From Pseudoprevotella muciniphila (GTDB taxonomy: Bacteria > Bacteroidota > Bacteroidia > Bacteroidales > Bacteroidaceae), in NCBI RefSeq assembly GCF_003265305.2, contig NZ_CP033459.1, positions 2,790,001 through 2,854,000 on the forward strand: DNA of 64,000 nt, given 5' to 3'. Below are positions 9,603 to 17,923 of the stretch, piece by piece. The notes beneath the pieces were generated by a model that did not search any database, was not told the origin of the DNA, and saw nothing but the letters and a program-made list of their open reading frames with translations. The position numbers and the translations under genes are program-made. Position 1 is the stretch's first letter, and each line of letters opens with the position of its first letter.

Positions 9603-10793
9603 TTAGAGCAGCGCCAACGTGTCGCGAGCGATTAGTACTTCTTCGTCGGTAGGTACAACGCATACCGTAACAGGGCTGTCGGGTGTAGAAATAACAGCCT
9701 CGTCGCCGTTTATCTCGCGGTTCTTTTCATGGTCAAGTTTCACACCGAGGAATTCCAAACCTTCAAGACTCATCTCGCGAACGTCCCACTGGTGTTCGCC
9801 CACGCCTGCCGTGAAGAGGATGATGTCCACACCGCCCATTGCAGCAGCGTACGAACCGATGTATTTCTTGATACGGTAGCAGTACATCTCAAGACCGATC
9901 TTCGCACGCTCGTTGCCGTCGGCTATCGCTTCGGCTATCTCACGCATGTCGCTCGACACACCGGTAAAGCCCTTCATGCCGCTCTTCTTGTTGAGCAAGT
10001 CGTTGGCTTCATGTGTGTTGAGACCTTCCTTTTCCATAATGGTGAGGATGGCACTACTGTCGATGTCGCCTGTGCGCGTACCCATCATCAGGCCTTCGAG
10101 CGGAGTAAGTCCCATAGATGTGTCAACGCATTTGCCGTTCATGACAGCACTGATGGAGGCACCGTTGCCAATGTGGCAGGTGATGATTTTTTTCTTCGTA
10201 ACGTCAACACCAAGCATCTCGCCCACGCGCTGTGTAACGTAACGGTGGCTCGTGCCGTGAGCACCATAACGGCGGATGTGGTAATCTTTATAATACTTAT
10301 AAGGTAAGGCATAGAAATATGCCTTTGGCGGCATCGTCTGATGGAATGCGGTGTCGAATACAAAAACCTGTTTCAGATTGGGAAGTTGGGCTTTAACGGC
10401 TTCATAACCCTTAAGGTGTGCAGGACTATGAAGAGGCGCAAGACCCATGTACGGCTTCCAACCCTCAAGCAGGGCATCGTCGACAATCTGACTTTCGGTG
10501 TATGTACCACCCGCCACGATGCGATGGCCAGCTGCACTGATTTCGTCCAAACTCTTTATAGCGCCATATTCCGGCGAGAGGAGGGTGTCGAACATGAGTT
10601 TGATGCCTTCAGTGTGCGAAGGCACCTTAGCGTCCACCTTCTTTGTCTCGCCGTTGGGCAATTTAAACTTGATGAAGGCACCGTCCATGCCTACTTTCTC
10701 AATGCCGCCTTGAGCAAGCACTTCTTCGTTCTTCATTTCGTAGAGCTTGTACTTGATGGACGAGCTCCCACAATTGATTACCAATATCTTCAT
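9603..10793 (-). CDS. ackA: acetate kinase
   Basis: 396 aa, full length for the family. It converts acetyl phosphate and ADP to acetate and ATP in the cytoplasm. The N-terminal signature MKILVINCGSSSIKYKLYEM is present, as are FDTAFHQTMPPKAYFYALP, RRYGAHGTSHRYV, the glycine-rich HIGNGASISA, and DTSMGLTPLEGLMMGTRTGD. It lies 42 bp after pta in the same direction, giving the standard acetyl-CoA to acetate operon of a fermentative anaerobe. A terminator follows. Confidence 0.97.
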   Translation of the reverse strand: MKILVINCGSSSIKYKLYEMKNEEVLAQGGIEKVGMDGAFIKFKLPNGETKKVDAKVPSHTEGIKLMFDTLLSPEYGAIKSLDEISAAGHRIVAGGTYTESQIVDDALLEGWKPYMGLAPLHSPAHLKGYEAVKAQLPNLKQVFVFDTAFHQTMPPKAYFYALPYKYYKDYHIRRYGAHGTSHRYVTQRVGEMLGVDVTKKKIITCHIGNGASISAVMNGKCVDTSMGLTPLEGLMMGTRTGDIDSSAILTIMEKEGLNTHEANDLLNKKSGMKGFTGVSSDMREIAEAIADGNERAKIGLEMYCYRIKKYIGSYAAAMGGVDIILFTAGVGEHQWDVREMSLEGLEFLGVKLDHEKNREINGDEAVISTPDSPVTVCVVPTDEEVLIARDTLALL

Positions 10794-10835
10794 TAGTGTC
10801 TAAATGTATCTGAATTTTCGATGAATAAATATAAT

Positions 10836-11846
10836 TTATAGCCCCTTGGCTGCAATGGCTTGATCGGCAGTGATGGCAATCATCATATATACATCGTCCA
10901 CAGAGCAGCCGCGGCTAAGATCGTTCACAGGACGTGCTATGCCTTGAAGAATCGGACCAATTGCTTTTGCACGACCTAAACGTTGAACCAGTTTGTAGCC
11001 AATGTTGCCAACTTCAAGATTGGGTACAACCAAAACATTTGCATGACCTGCCACACTGCTACCAGGTGCCTTGCTCTCACCGATTTTAGGAACGAGGGCT
11101 GCATCTGCTTGAAGTTCACCATCAATCTGAAGGTCTGGCTTCATTTCACGAGCCAGTCTCGTTGCTTCGACAACCTTGTCCACTACTTCATGACTTGCGC
11201 TACCATGGCTTGAGAAACTCAACATTGCCACGCGAGGCTCTATGTCGGCAATGGCTTTCGCAGTCTGCGCAGTGCAAACGGCAATCTGTGCCAACTGAGC
11301 AGCATCAGGAACGGGCATTACAGCCACGTCGCCCATGACGAGCAAACCTTCTTCGCCAAATTCCGGAGCCTGAGTCAGAAGAAGCATGGCACCACTCACA
11401 CATGAGATGCCTGGAGCTGTCTTGATGATTTGAAGTGCTGGACGGAGCACATTTCCTGTGGTGTTTCGTGCTCCAGCTAACTGGCCGTCTGCCTCGCTAT
11501 TCTTTATGATGAGGCATCCCAAATAGAGTGGGTCTTTCACCAATTTGCGGGCTTCTTCAATGGTCATACCCTTCTTCTTGCGAAGTTCAAACAGCAACTG
11601 AGCGTATTCCTCCATCTTGGGGTGATTCTCTGGGTCGATAATGGTGCCCTTGTTGATGTTGGTCAGACCATTTATCTCTGCCAGTGCTTTGATTTCATCA
11701 GGATTGCCGATAATAATTAGGTCGGCAACACCCTCTGCCAACACGCGGTCGGCAGCCTTGAGTGTGCGCTCCTCTGTGCCTTCGGGGAGCACGATGCGTT
11801 GTTTCTGCGACTTAGCGCGTGCAACGATGTCTTTGATTAAGTCCAT
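10836..11846 (-). CDS. pta: phosphate acetyltransferase
   Basis: 336 aa, the short single-domain Pta type without the N-terminal regulatory domain. It exchanges CoA of acetyl-CoA for phosphate to give acetyl phosphate, which AckA then uses. Family features include RIVLPEGTEERTLKAADRVL, LYLGCLIIKNSEADGQLAGA, the TTGNVLRPALQIIKT block, MLSFSSHGSA and the C-terminal PILQGIARPVNDLSRGC. First gene of the pta-ackA operon. The 330 bp upstream, up to the divergent nuclease gene, probably holds promoters in both directions. Confidence 0.96.
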   Translation of the reverse strand: MDLIKDIVARAKSQKQRIVLPEGTEERTLKAADRVLAEGVADLIIIGNPDEIKALAEINGLTNINKGTIIDPENHPKMEEYAQLLFELRKKKGMTIEEARKLVKDPLYLGCLIIKNSEADGQLAGARNTTGNVLRPALQIIKTAPGISCVSGAMLLLTQAPEFGEEGLLVMGDVAVMPVPDAAQLAQIAVCTAQTAKAIADIEPRVAMLSFSSHGSASHEVVDKVVEATRLAREMKPDLQIDGELQADAALVPKIGESKAPGSSVAGHANVLVVPNLEVGNIGYKLVQRLGRAKAIGPILQGIARPVNDLSRGCSVDDVYMMIAITADQAIAAKGL

Positions 11847-12176
11847 AATCTGTATTTGTGTATTTTAATAATAGTCAAAACGAGTGTTAAACAAGTGATT
11901 TGCAACGAAGTATAAAAATGCTCTGTGTACTTCCACTTTTTCAGCCGCGAAGTTAACATAAAAAATCAATATGCGTTAATCTGTGTGCAATTTTTCAACG
12001 GACGAAATAACGCTGCACTCTTACAAATTTAATATCTTTGTACACTCAAGGCCAACGTGAGTTCGATTCTTGTCAATTTACATAATGATATATTTTTCTC
12101 CCCCCAAAAAACACAAAGAATTGAATTTTTTGACAAAAATTACTATATTATACAAGAATATAAAAAAACGAGCATC
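11847..12176. other. divergent intergenic region between pta and nuclease gene
   Basis: 330 bp. It contains TATCTTTG (12033-12040, plus strand) as a likely -7 box for the nuclease gene. Toward pta the minus strand reads TTAACTTCGCGG near 11947-11958, one base off TAnnTTTG. A C6 run followed by A-rich DNA lies near 12100-12110. No gene is supported here; the in-frame ATG at 12057 looks like read-through of the leader. Confidence 0.45.
12033..12040 (+). promoter_or_regulatory. -7 box of the PD-(D/E)XK gene
   Basis: TATCTTTG matches TAnnTTTG and gives a leader of about 130 nt before the ATG at 12177. No clear -33 element is seen. Confidence 0.5.
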
Positions 12177-13736
12177 ATGACAATAGAGAAACAATTATTG
12201 GAGTTGTATAAAACAACAACCTATCAGAAGTTGAATGCCTATTATGGCCAGAACACAGTTTTTAACATCTTGGGTGTTGAGCGTAGTGAGAATAGACATA
12301 GTGCCTTTCTCGCATGGCTGTTTAATCCTGCATCGACTCACGGACTCAAGGAAATACCCCTGCGAAAATTTCTGGCGCTTGTTGCAACACAAGCCGTTGA
12401 TAATGAAAAATGTTATTACCATCAAGTGCGTGAACATCTTATAACCGGAAATTTTACGTTACAGGTGGAGAGTGTCGAAACAGAACAGTCAATCATCGGA
12501 TTAGCCGACGGAAAGACTGATGATTTCAGCGGTGTTGTTGAGAAAAACGCAAAAGGACAATTCAAAAAAGATAGCAAAAACCGTTTCGATATCTGGATGC
12601 TCTTGCATATTACATTTGTAGATGAGCGTGAAGAGGAACGACACTGGTACTTGCCTGTAGTCGTTGAAAACAAGATATATAGTGCCGAAGGTAATGCAAA
12701 CGATAAGGAAAAAGCACAGACAGTACGCTATCATAGGGCTGTCAATATCTTGAAGAATATCGTTTGTCCAAAAACTAATTATATTCAGCCCCTCCTTGTT
12801 TTCCTTACTCCCTCCGATTCCAGGAAACCAAAGCACAATGCATTTATTCATCTCACTTATCAGGATATGCTTGACCATGTTATTCAGCCTTGTACATTTC
12901 TTTCTGCCACCCAAGGGACGTCTGTAGATGTCAGGGTGTTGTTGGAAGGCTATGTGCGAAATCTCAGTCGTCCTTCAAACAAGGATGGAGAAACAGTCAA
13001 GGATTATTCGATTCTCGCTATTGCTGATTCGGAAAACGACGATCTAAAAGAAATTTTCAGATCTGATGCATTTCAGACAGCACTTTGTGCCATTTATCCA
13101 AAAGAAGCAAAATCCTTGCTTGAGACAGATTTCCATGAAGTGGAAGAACAACAGACAATGCTTGAACAATTCTGGAATGTCAATGAAGATTTGTTCAAAA
13201 TAGTACTTTACAACCAGTTCAAGGATGATGAGGAGAAAATGAAATCGGTACAGCGGATTGTCAAGATAAGCAACCGCGACAATACTCGTTATCTTGTAGG
13301 GATTGAGCATGGCAAATGGTTGAATGTCAACGGAAAACCTGCTTCAAAGAGCGAGGCGTCATTCCTTATCTTCAAGGCTTTCTGCGAAAAGTGGCATCAA
13401 GAGCATCCTAACGAAAAACTTACCATCGACATCTTGAGAAATGAATTCAGTATTGACCTGAATTCATACTATCATAACCGTTGGCTTTCTTTCTTGTTTT
13501 ATGATTTTAATGATGAGGTGACGGTAGATGTTAAGGGTAACAAGCATTATGGAACTGAAATATGTAAAGAGAATAACGATTGGGATTTTTATTGGGACGA
13601 TGCTCACAAACTACCTTACATGAAAGGTGATGTCAGAAATGTAAAAATGTGGCGAAAGAACGATTTTGATAATCTCAAAGAGAAAGCCAAGGACATAGGA
13701 TTTATTGTAATATCAACAGCAGATTTAAATGAATGA
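12177..13736 (+). CDS. PD-(D/E)XK nuclease superfamily protein (PDDEXK_4-like)
   Basis: 519 aa from MTIEKQLLELY. The N-terminus has NILGVERSENRHSAFLAWLF followed by NPASTHGLKEIPLRKFL, the E-N-x-HSxxLAWL pattern of the PF14281-type PD-(D/E)XK family. The likely catalytic set is RFDIWM (Asp) and VVVENKIYSAE (E-x-K), followed by Gln/Tyr residues in KAQTVRYHRA. The rest (about residues 250-519) is of unknown fold. Members of this family occur as lone genes in defence islands, so an anti-phage or DNA-processing role is plausible but inferred. The gene has its own promoter and terminator and separates the pta-ackA and pyrH-manA blocks. The start at 12177 is chosen over 12057 because the N-terminal family motif begins soon after it. 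Confidence 0.8.
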   Translation: MTIEKQLLELYKTTTYQKLNAYYGQNTVFNILGVERSENRHSAFLAWLFNPASTHGLKEIPLRKFLALVATQAVDNEKCYYHQVREHLITGNFTLQVESVETEQSIIGLADGKTDDFSGVVEKNAKGQFKKDSKNRFDIWMLLHITFVDEREEERHWYLPVVVENKIYSAEGNANDKEKAQTVRYHRAVNILKNIVCPKTNYIQPLLVFLTPSDSRKPKHNAFIHLTYQDMLDHVIQPCTFLSATQGTSVDVRVLLEGYVRNLSRPSNKDGETVKDYSILAIADSENDDLKEIFRSDAFQTALCAIYPKEAKSLLETDFHEVEEQQTMLEQFWNVNEDLFKIVLYNQFKDDEEKMKSVQRIVKISNRDNTRYLVGIEHGKWLNVNGKPASKSEASFLIFKAFCEKWHQEHPNEKLTIDILRNEFSIDLNSYYHNRWLSFLFYDFNDEVTVDVKGNKHYGTEICKENNDWDFYWDDAHKLPYMKGDVRNVKMWRKNDFDNLKEKAKDIGFIVISTADLNE

Positions 13737-13773
13737 TAGGTAACTGATTCTAATTGGTTTTAATATAATTTAA

Positions 13774-13799
13774 GGGGTGTTTTAAGAACACCCTTTTTT
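13774..13799 (+). terminator. rho-independent terminator of the nuclease gene
   Basis: GGGTGTT and AACACCC form a 7-bp stem with a TTAAG loop, followed by TTTTTT. It lies 38 bp after the stop codon. Confidence 0.85.
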
Positions 13800-13905
13800 G
13801 TTCTCATATATTCTCAAGAAAATTAGAAAGTGAAAAAGGAATAAGAAAAAAACATGGAACGGGTCTTGTTTTATTCCGCCTGTTTAATAGTTCACAAATT
13901 TTATG

Positions 13906-13913
13906 TATATTTG
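13906..13913 (+). promoter_or_regulatory. -7 box of pyrH
   Basis: TATATTTG matches TAnnTTTG, 32 bp before the pyrH ATG. A weak TGTTT lies about 21 bp upstream. Confidence 0.5.
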
Positions 13914-13945
13914 CATCAATAATAAAACAATAAAATCTGCAAGTC

Positions 13946-14656
13946 ATGACTAAATTCAAGAGAATACTGTTGAAACTCAGTGGCGAAAGCCTGCAAGGAG
14001 AACAAGGCTACGGCATTGATGCGAAAAGACTCAGCGAGTATGCGCAGCAAATCAAGGAAATAAAAGAAATGGGCGTGCAAATAGGCATAGTCATTGGAGG
14101 TGGAAATATCTTCCGGGGGCTGAGCGGTGCCGGTAAGGGATTCGACCGTGTGAAAGGCGACCAGATGGGCATGTGCGCCACCGTTATCAATTCGCTCGCA
14201 CTGAGTAGTGCTCTCGGAGCCATTGGCGTCAAGACTCGTGTGCTGACCGCCATACGCATGGAGCCTATCGGAGAATTCTATAACAAGTGGAAGGCTATAG
14301 ATGCAATGGAAAATGGCGAAATTGCCATTATGAGTTGCGGAACAAGCCAGCCTTATTTCACTACCGACACAGGTTCTTCATTGAGAGGTATAGAAATCGA
14401 GGCTGACGTGATGCTGAAAGGTACACGCGTAGATGGTGTCTATACAGCCGACCCGGAAAAAGACCCCACAGCCACAAAGTTCGATGAAATCACATACGAT
14501 GAGGTCATTTCGCGCGGACTGAAAGTAATGGACATTACAGCCACAGCCATGTGTAAAGATAACAATCTGCCCATCTATGTGTTCAATATGGACGTGCCCG
14601 GCAACCTGAAGAAAGTTGTCAGCGGAGAGCCCATAGGCACGTTTGTACATCCTTAA
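13946..14656 (+). CDS. pyrH: UMP kinase
   Basis: 236 aa, normal for bacterial hexameric UMP kinase of the amino-acid-kinase fold, which phosphorylates UMP to UDP. Seen: N-terminal RILLKLSGESLQGEQG, the IGIVIGGGNIFRG glycine loop, DQMGMCATVINSLAL, CGTSQPYFTTDTGSSLRGIE, the KGTRVDGVYTADPEKDP segment, and DITATAMCKDNNLPIYVFNM near the C-terminus. It has its own promoter. manA follows about 60 bp downstream. Confidence 0.97.
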   Translation: MTKFKRILLKLSGESLQGEQGYGIDAKRLSEYAQQIKEIKEMGVQIGIVIGGGNIFRGLSGAGKGFDRVKGDQMGMCATVINSLALSSALGAIGVKTRVLTAIRMEPIGEFYNKWKAIDAMENGEIAIMSCGTSQPYFTTDTGSSLRGIEIEADVMLKGTRVDGVYTADPEKDPTATKFDEITYDEVISRGLKVMDITATAMCKDNNLPIYVFNMDVPGNLKKVVSGEPIGTFVHP

Positions 14657-14716
14657 TTATTCACATGTGTATTTGGTCAAGACAATCTTCCTTGGAAGCA
14701 ACTATAGAATAATGAA

Positions 14717-15688
14717 GTGATGAAACCGATAAAATTTCAGCCGCTCCTCTTTCCCAAAATATGGGGAGGAGAAAAAATAGCAGCGCTAAAACAATATAAA
14801 AATGCCTCGGCAAAGGTGGGCGAGAGTTTCGAAGTATCGGCACTGAAGGGAGAATGCACACCCGAAATTGAGGGCGACGACCACGGCGCATCATTGTCCG
14901 AACTCATCGAAAAGTATGGCGCAAAACTGGTGGGGGAGAATGTCTTTCAAAAATATGGCACAGAATTTCCAATCCTCATCAAGTTTATTGACGCGAGAGA
15001 GCCGCTGAGCATACAGGTGCATCCCGACGACGAAATGGCACAAAGAGAAGGGATGCCCTGCGGCAAATCCGAAATGTGGTATGTGGTGCAGGCAGACGAG
15101 GGAGCATCTCTGTATGCCGGATTCAGCAAGGATGTTAATCCAGATGATTATGAAAAACTGCTGAATGATGGAACACTGACCGACAGCGTGAATAAATATG
15201 AGACAAGAGCAGGCGATGCCTTCTACATACCGGCAGGCACCATTCACAGCATCGGAGCAGGAAATCTTATCATAGAGGTGCAGCAAACCAGTGGAGCCAC
15301 ATATCGGGTATACGACTTCGACAGAAAGGATAATCGCGGAAAGAAACGCGAACTGCATGTGGAGAAAGCACGTCAGGCGCTCAATTTCAATGCACGAAAC
15401 GACTTCCGTATAGACGTGCCAAAAGAAAAGAACCAACCTGTTGTTGTAAAGAAATGCGAGTATTTCAATACGCATGTCATGCATCTCGACAAAGTGCTGA
15501 CACGCGACTACTCAACCATCGACAGTTTTGTCATACTCATCGCATTCGAAGGCGCTGCAACACTTCTCGACAGCGAAGGAAATACCATTACAATGCAACA
15601 AGGCGAAAGTGTGCTCTACCCGGCATGTAACGAGTCAATACGTTTCACGCCATCAGGCAATTTTTCTTGCTTTGAGACATACATCTGA
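14717..15688 (+). CDS. manA: mannose-6-phosphate isomerase, class I
   Basis: 323 aa, short class I form. It interconverts mannose-6-phosphate and fructose-6-phosphate in the cytoplasm. Zinc ligands are visible in IQVHPDDEMA (about 99-108), GKSEMWYV (about 116-123) and IPAGTIHSIGAG (about 171-182). The family block YRVYDFDRKDN follows. The start MMKP offers two adjacent ATG codons; either would work. It sits downstream of pyrH and could feed mannose units to surface glycans. Confidence 0.92.
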   Translation: MMKPIKFQPLLFPKIWGGEKIAALKQYKNASAKVGESFEVSALKGECTPEIEGDDHGASLSELIEKYGAKLVGENVFQKYGTEFPILIKFIDAREPLSIQVHPDDEMAQREGMPCGKSEMWYVVQADEGASLYAGFSKDVNPDDYEKLLNDGTLTDSVNKYETRAGDAFYIPAGTIHSIGAGNLIIEVQQTSGATYRVYDFDRKDNRGKKRELHVEKARQALNFNARNDFRIDVPKEKNQPVVVKKCEYFNTHVMHLDKVLTRDYSTIDSFVILIAFEGAATLLDSEGNTITMQQGESVLYPACNESIRFTPSGNFSCFETYI

Positions 15689-15741
15689 CGATGAATAAAG
15701 ATTTTGGAAAAAAAAACATCATATTTAACCCCTAAAAATAA

Positions 15742-15843
15742 ATGACTATGGACAAGCAACACCGTTACAACCGTCATGAGGACTATGATGACGAAGAAAA
15801 CTACAACAATCAGCAGAACGAAAACGACTACGATCGTCCGTAA
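15742..15843 (+). CDS. possible 33-aa hydrophilic peptide
   Basis: ATG at 15742 opens a frame of 33 codons ending TAA at 15841-15843, 11 bp before the receptor start. The product begins MTMDKQHRYNRHEDY and is made almost entirely of D, E, N, Q, Y, R and H, with no hydrophobic stretch. The preceding TTAACCCCTAAAAATAA resembles the A-rich leaders used by Bacteroidota. It may be a leader peptide for the receptor operon or chance. No homologue is recognised. Confidence 0.35.
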   Translation: MTMDKQHRYNRHEDYDDEENYNNQQNENDYDRP

Positions 15844-15854
15844 GGCATAATCGA

Positions 15855-17897
15855 ATGAAGTTACGACTACGCGGGACTGTCTGTAGCCGAAAGCGCACAA
15901 CAGGGGCAGGCACAACGAGGCTTGCCCCGGTTGTACTTTTATTCATGGTGCTATTCTTGTTTTCACCACAAGTGGCTTTTACGCAGACTCTTGGACAAGA
16001 AAATGATACCATTGCAGTTGTAACAGCATATAGAGAAACTTCGCCAGATTTGCTGCCGGTGCAAGAACTGTCAGGGCGCCAGTTGGAGCGCTTACGTTCT
16101 CACAGTGTGGCAGATGCGGTGAGGTTTTTCAGTGGAGTTCAAGTAAAGGATTATGGCGGAGTAGGGGGACTGAAAACGGTGAATATTCGTGGTATGGGAA
16201 CACAGCATGTAGGAGTCTTCTTCGATGGTATAGAACTCGGCAATGCGCAAAACGGACAAGTTGATCTTGGACGCTTTTCTCTTGAAGAAATGCAAAGCGT
16301 AACGGTTTATAACGGACAGCGAAGCCAATTACTCCAGCCTGCGCGCGACTTCGGCTCGGCTTCTACAGTGTACCTGCGTAGCCGAACACCCGATTTCTCA
16401 AACGGAAAAGACTTTCAAGGACATGTTTCTATGAAGGCGGGTTCATTCGGCACGTTCCGACCTTCATTTACCATCGACAAAAAACTTTCCAATGCTGTAG
16501 GGACATCATTAAGTGCGGGCTATGTGCATACAGACGGCTCATATAGTTTCCGCTACAAAACACAGGGCGGATACGACACAACAGCAACACGCCGCAACAG
16601 TCGTGTTGATGCATTGAGGGCGGAAACAGGTTTCTTTGGAAAAACATCACAGGGAGAATGGCGGGCAAAGGCCTACTTCTATTCTTCTGAAAGAGGGTTG
16701 CCGGGAGCAGTTGTCAGAAATCGTTTCGCACACGAGGACAAACAGTGGGACACGAACCTGTTTGTACAGTCGCAATGGAAACAGCGTGTCGCTAAAAATT
16801 ATAGTTTTCTGTTGAGCGGAAAATTAGCATACGACTATTTACAATATACCACGAATCCAAAAAGGGATGCGTCTGAAATGTTTATTGACAACAGTTTCTA
16901 TCAGACAGAGGCTTACCTTTCGGCAGCGAATATGTTATCTCTTGGTCGGTGGCAACTTGCTGCAGCATTAGACTACCAATACAACCATGTGTCAGGAAAT
17001 CAATTAGGCTTTGCCTATCCTACAAGAAATACTCTTCTCGCTTCTGCAGCAGCAAACGCAGGTTTCGGCACACTGAAAATTCATGCTGCCCTGCTCGCCA
17101 CTTTCGTGAACGACCGCGTGCGGAATGGAGGACAAAGCATGAAGGACAGACTGGAGTGGTCGCCAAGCATCGTAATGACATGGCAGCCAACAAAAGAACT
17201 GCCTGTAAATTTCAGGGCATTTTATAAGCGCATATTCCGCATGCCTACGCTGAACGACCTGTACTATACACTTATTGGACGGGCAGACCTGAATCCGGAA
17301 CGGACAGATCAATTCAATATCGGCGCGACATACGAAGTGAGAAAGAAGCAAGGTTTTTTCCGAGGTTTGGAACTCTCCGCAGATGGCTACATCAACCATG
17401 TAAAGGATAAAATCGTAGCCGTGCCTACAGCCAACCAGTTTAGATGGACGATGATGAATATAGGCAGGGTGAGCATCAGGGGCATAGACTTCGTGGCACA
17501 GACATATTGGGCTGTGTCACAATTCACTATTGATGTCAGGGCTGCATATACTTATCAAAGGGCGGCAGACAGAACCGACAGGAATGATGTCTGTTTCAAC
17601 GACCAGATACCATATATCCCCAAACACAGCGGCTCGCTGACAATCGGGCTTGGTTGGAGAAATGTGGAGGCACATTACAGTTTTATCTATACTGGCGAAC
17701 GCTACAACCAACGTGCCAACATACTCGAAAACTACGAACCCGCGTGGTACACTTCCGACGTTGGTGTATCATTCCGTGTTAGGCCGTTTATAATTACCGC
17801 TGAAGTAAACAATATATTCAACCAGAAGTATGAGGTCGTCAGAGGTTATCCCATGCCAGGCACAAACTTCCTTATAGGCCTGAAATGGAAATTCTGA
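15855..17897 (+). CDS. btuB: TonB-dependent outer-membrane receptor, BtuB-like
   Basis: 680 aa. An Arg-rich N-region, hydrophobic core (VVLLFMVLFLFSP) and AFTQ cleavage region form a signal peptide. The plug domain covers LPVQELSGRQLERLRSHSVA through VNIRGMGTQHVGVFFDGIE to about residue 165, and the rest is a 22-strand beta-barrel ending in aromatic LKWKF. The receptor imports a scarce ligand using TonB energy. Substrate assignment to cobalamin rests on the overlapping downstream gene, a BtuG-like propeller, because BtuB-BtuG pairing is a known arrangement in Bacteroides. No SusD partner is present, which argues against glycan import. No cobalamin riboswitch was recognised upstream. An iron-chelate substrate remains possible. 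Confidence 0.75.
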   Translation: MKLRLRGTVCSRKRTTGAGTTRLAPVVLLFMVLFLFSPQVAFTQTLGQENDTIAVVTAYRETSPDLLPVQELSGRQLERLRSHSVADAVRFFSGVQVKDYGGVGGLKTVNIRGMGTQHVGVFFDGIELGNAQNGQVDLGRFSLEEMQSVTVYNGQRSQLLQPARDFGSASTVYLRSRTPDFSNGKDFQGHVSMKAGSFGTFRPSFTIDKKLSNAVGTSLSAGYVHTDGSYSFRYKTQGGYDTTATRRNSRVDALRAETGFFGKTSQGEWRAKAYFYSSERGLPGAVVRNRFAHEDKQWDTNLFVQSQWKQRVAKNYSFLLSGKLAYDYLQYTTNPKRDASEMFIDNSFYQTEAYLSAANMLSLGRWQLAAALDYQYNHVSGNQLGFAYPTRNTLLASAAANAGFGTLKIHAALLATFVNDRVRNGGQSMKDRLEWSPSIVMTWQPTKELPVNFRAFYKRIFRMPTLNDLYYTLIGRADLNPERTDQFNIGATYEVRKKQGFFRGLELSADGYINHVKDKIVAVPTANQFRWTMMNIGRVSIRGIDFVAQTYWAVSQFTIDVRAAYTYQRAADRTDRNDVCFNDQIPYIPKHSGSLTIGLGWRNVEAHYSFIYTGERYNQRANILENYEPAWYTSDVGVSFRVRPFIITAEVNNIFNQKYEVVRGYPMPGTNFLIGLKWKF

Positions 17898-17923
17898 AAA
17901 GGCTCACGTATTTTGCACAACTC

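Noticed and set aside
15689-15854. Cobalamin riboswitch upstream of the receptor gene
   Set aside because: The space is short and no B12-box-like sequence or typical multi-stem fold was recognised.
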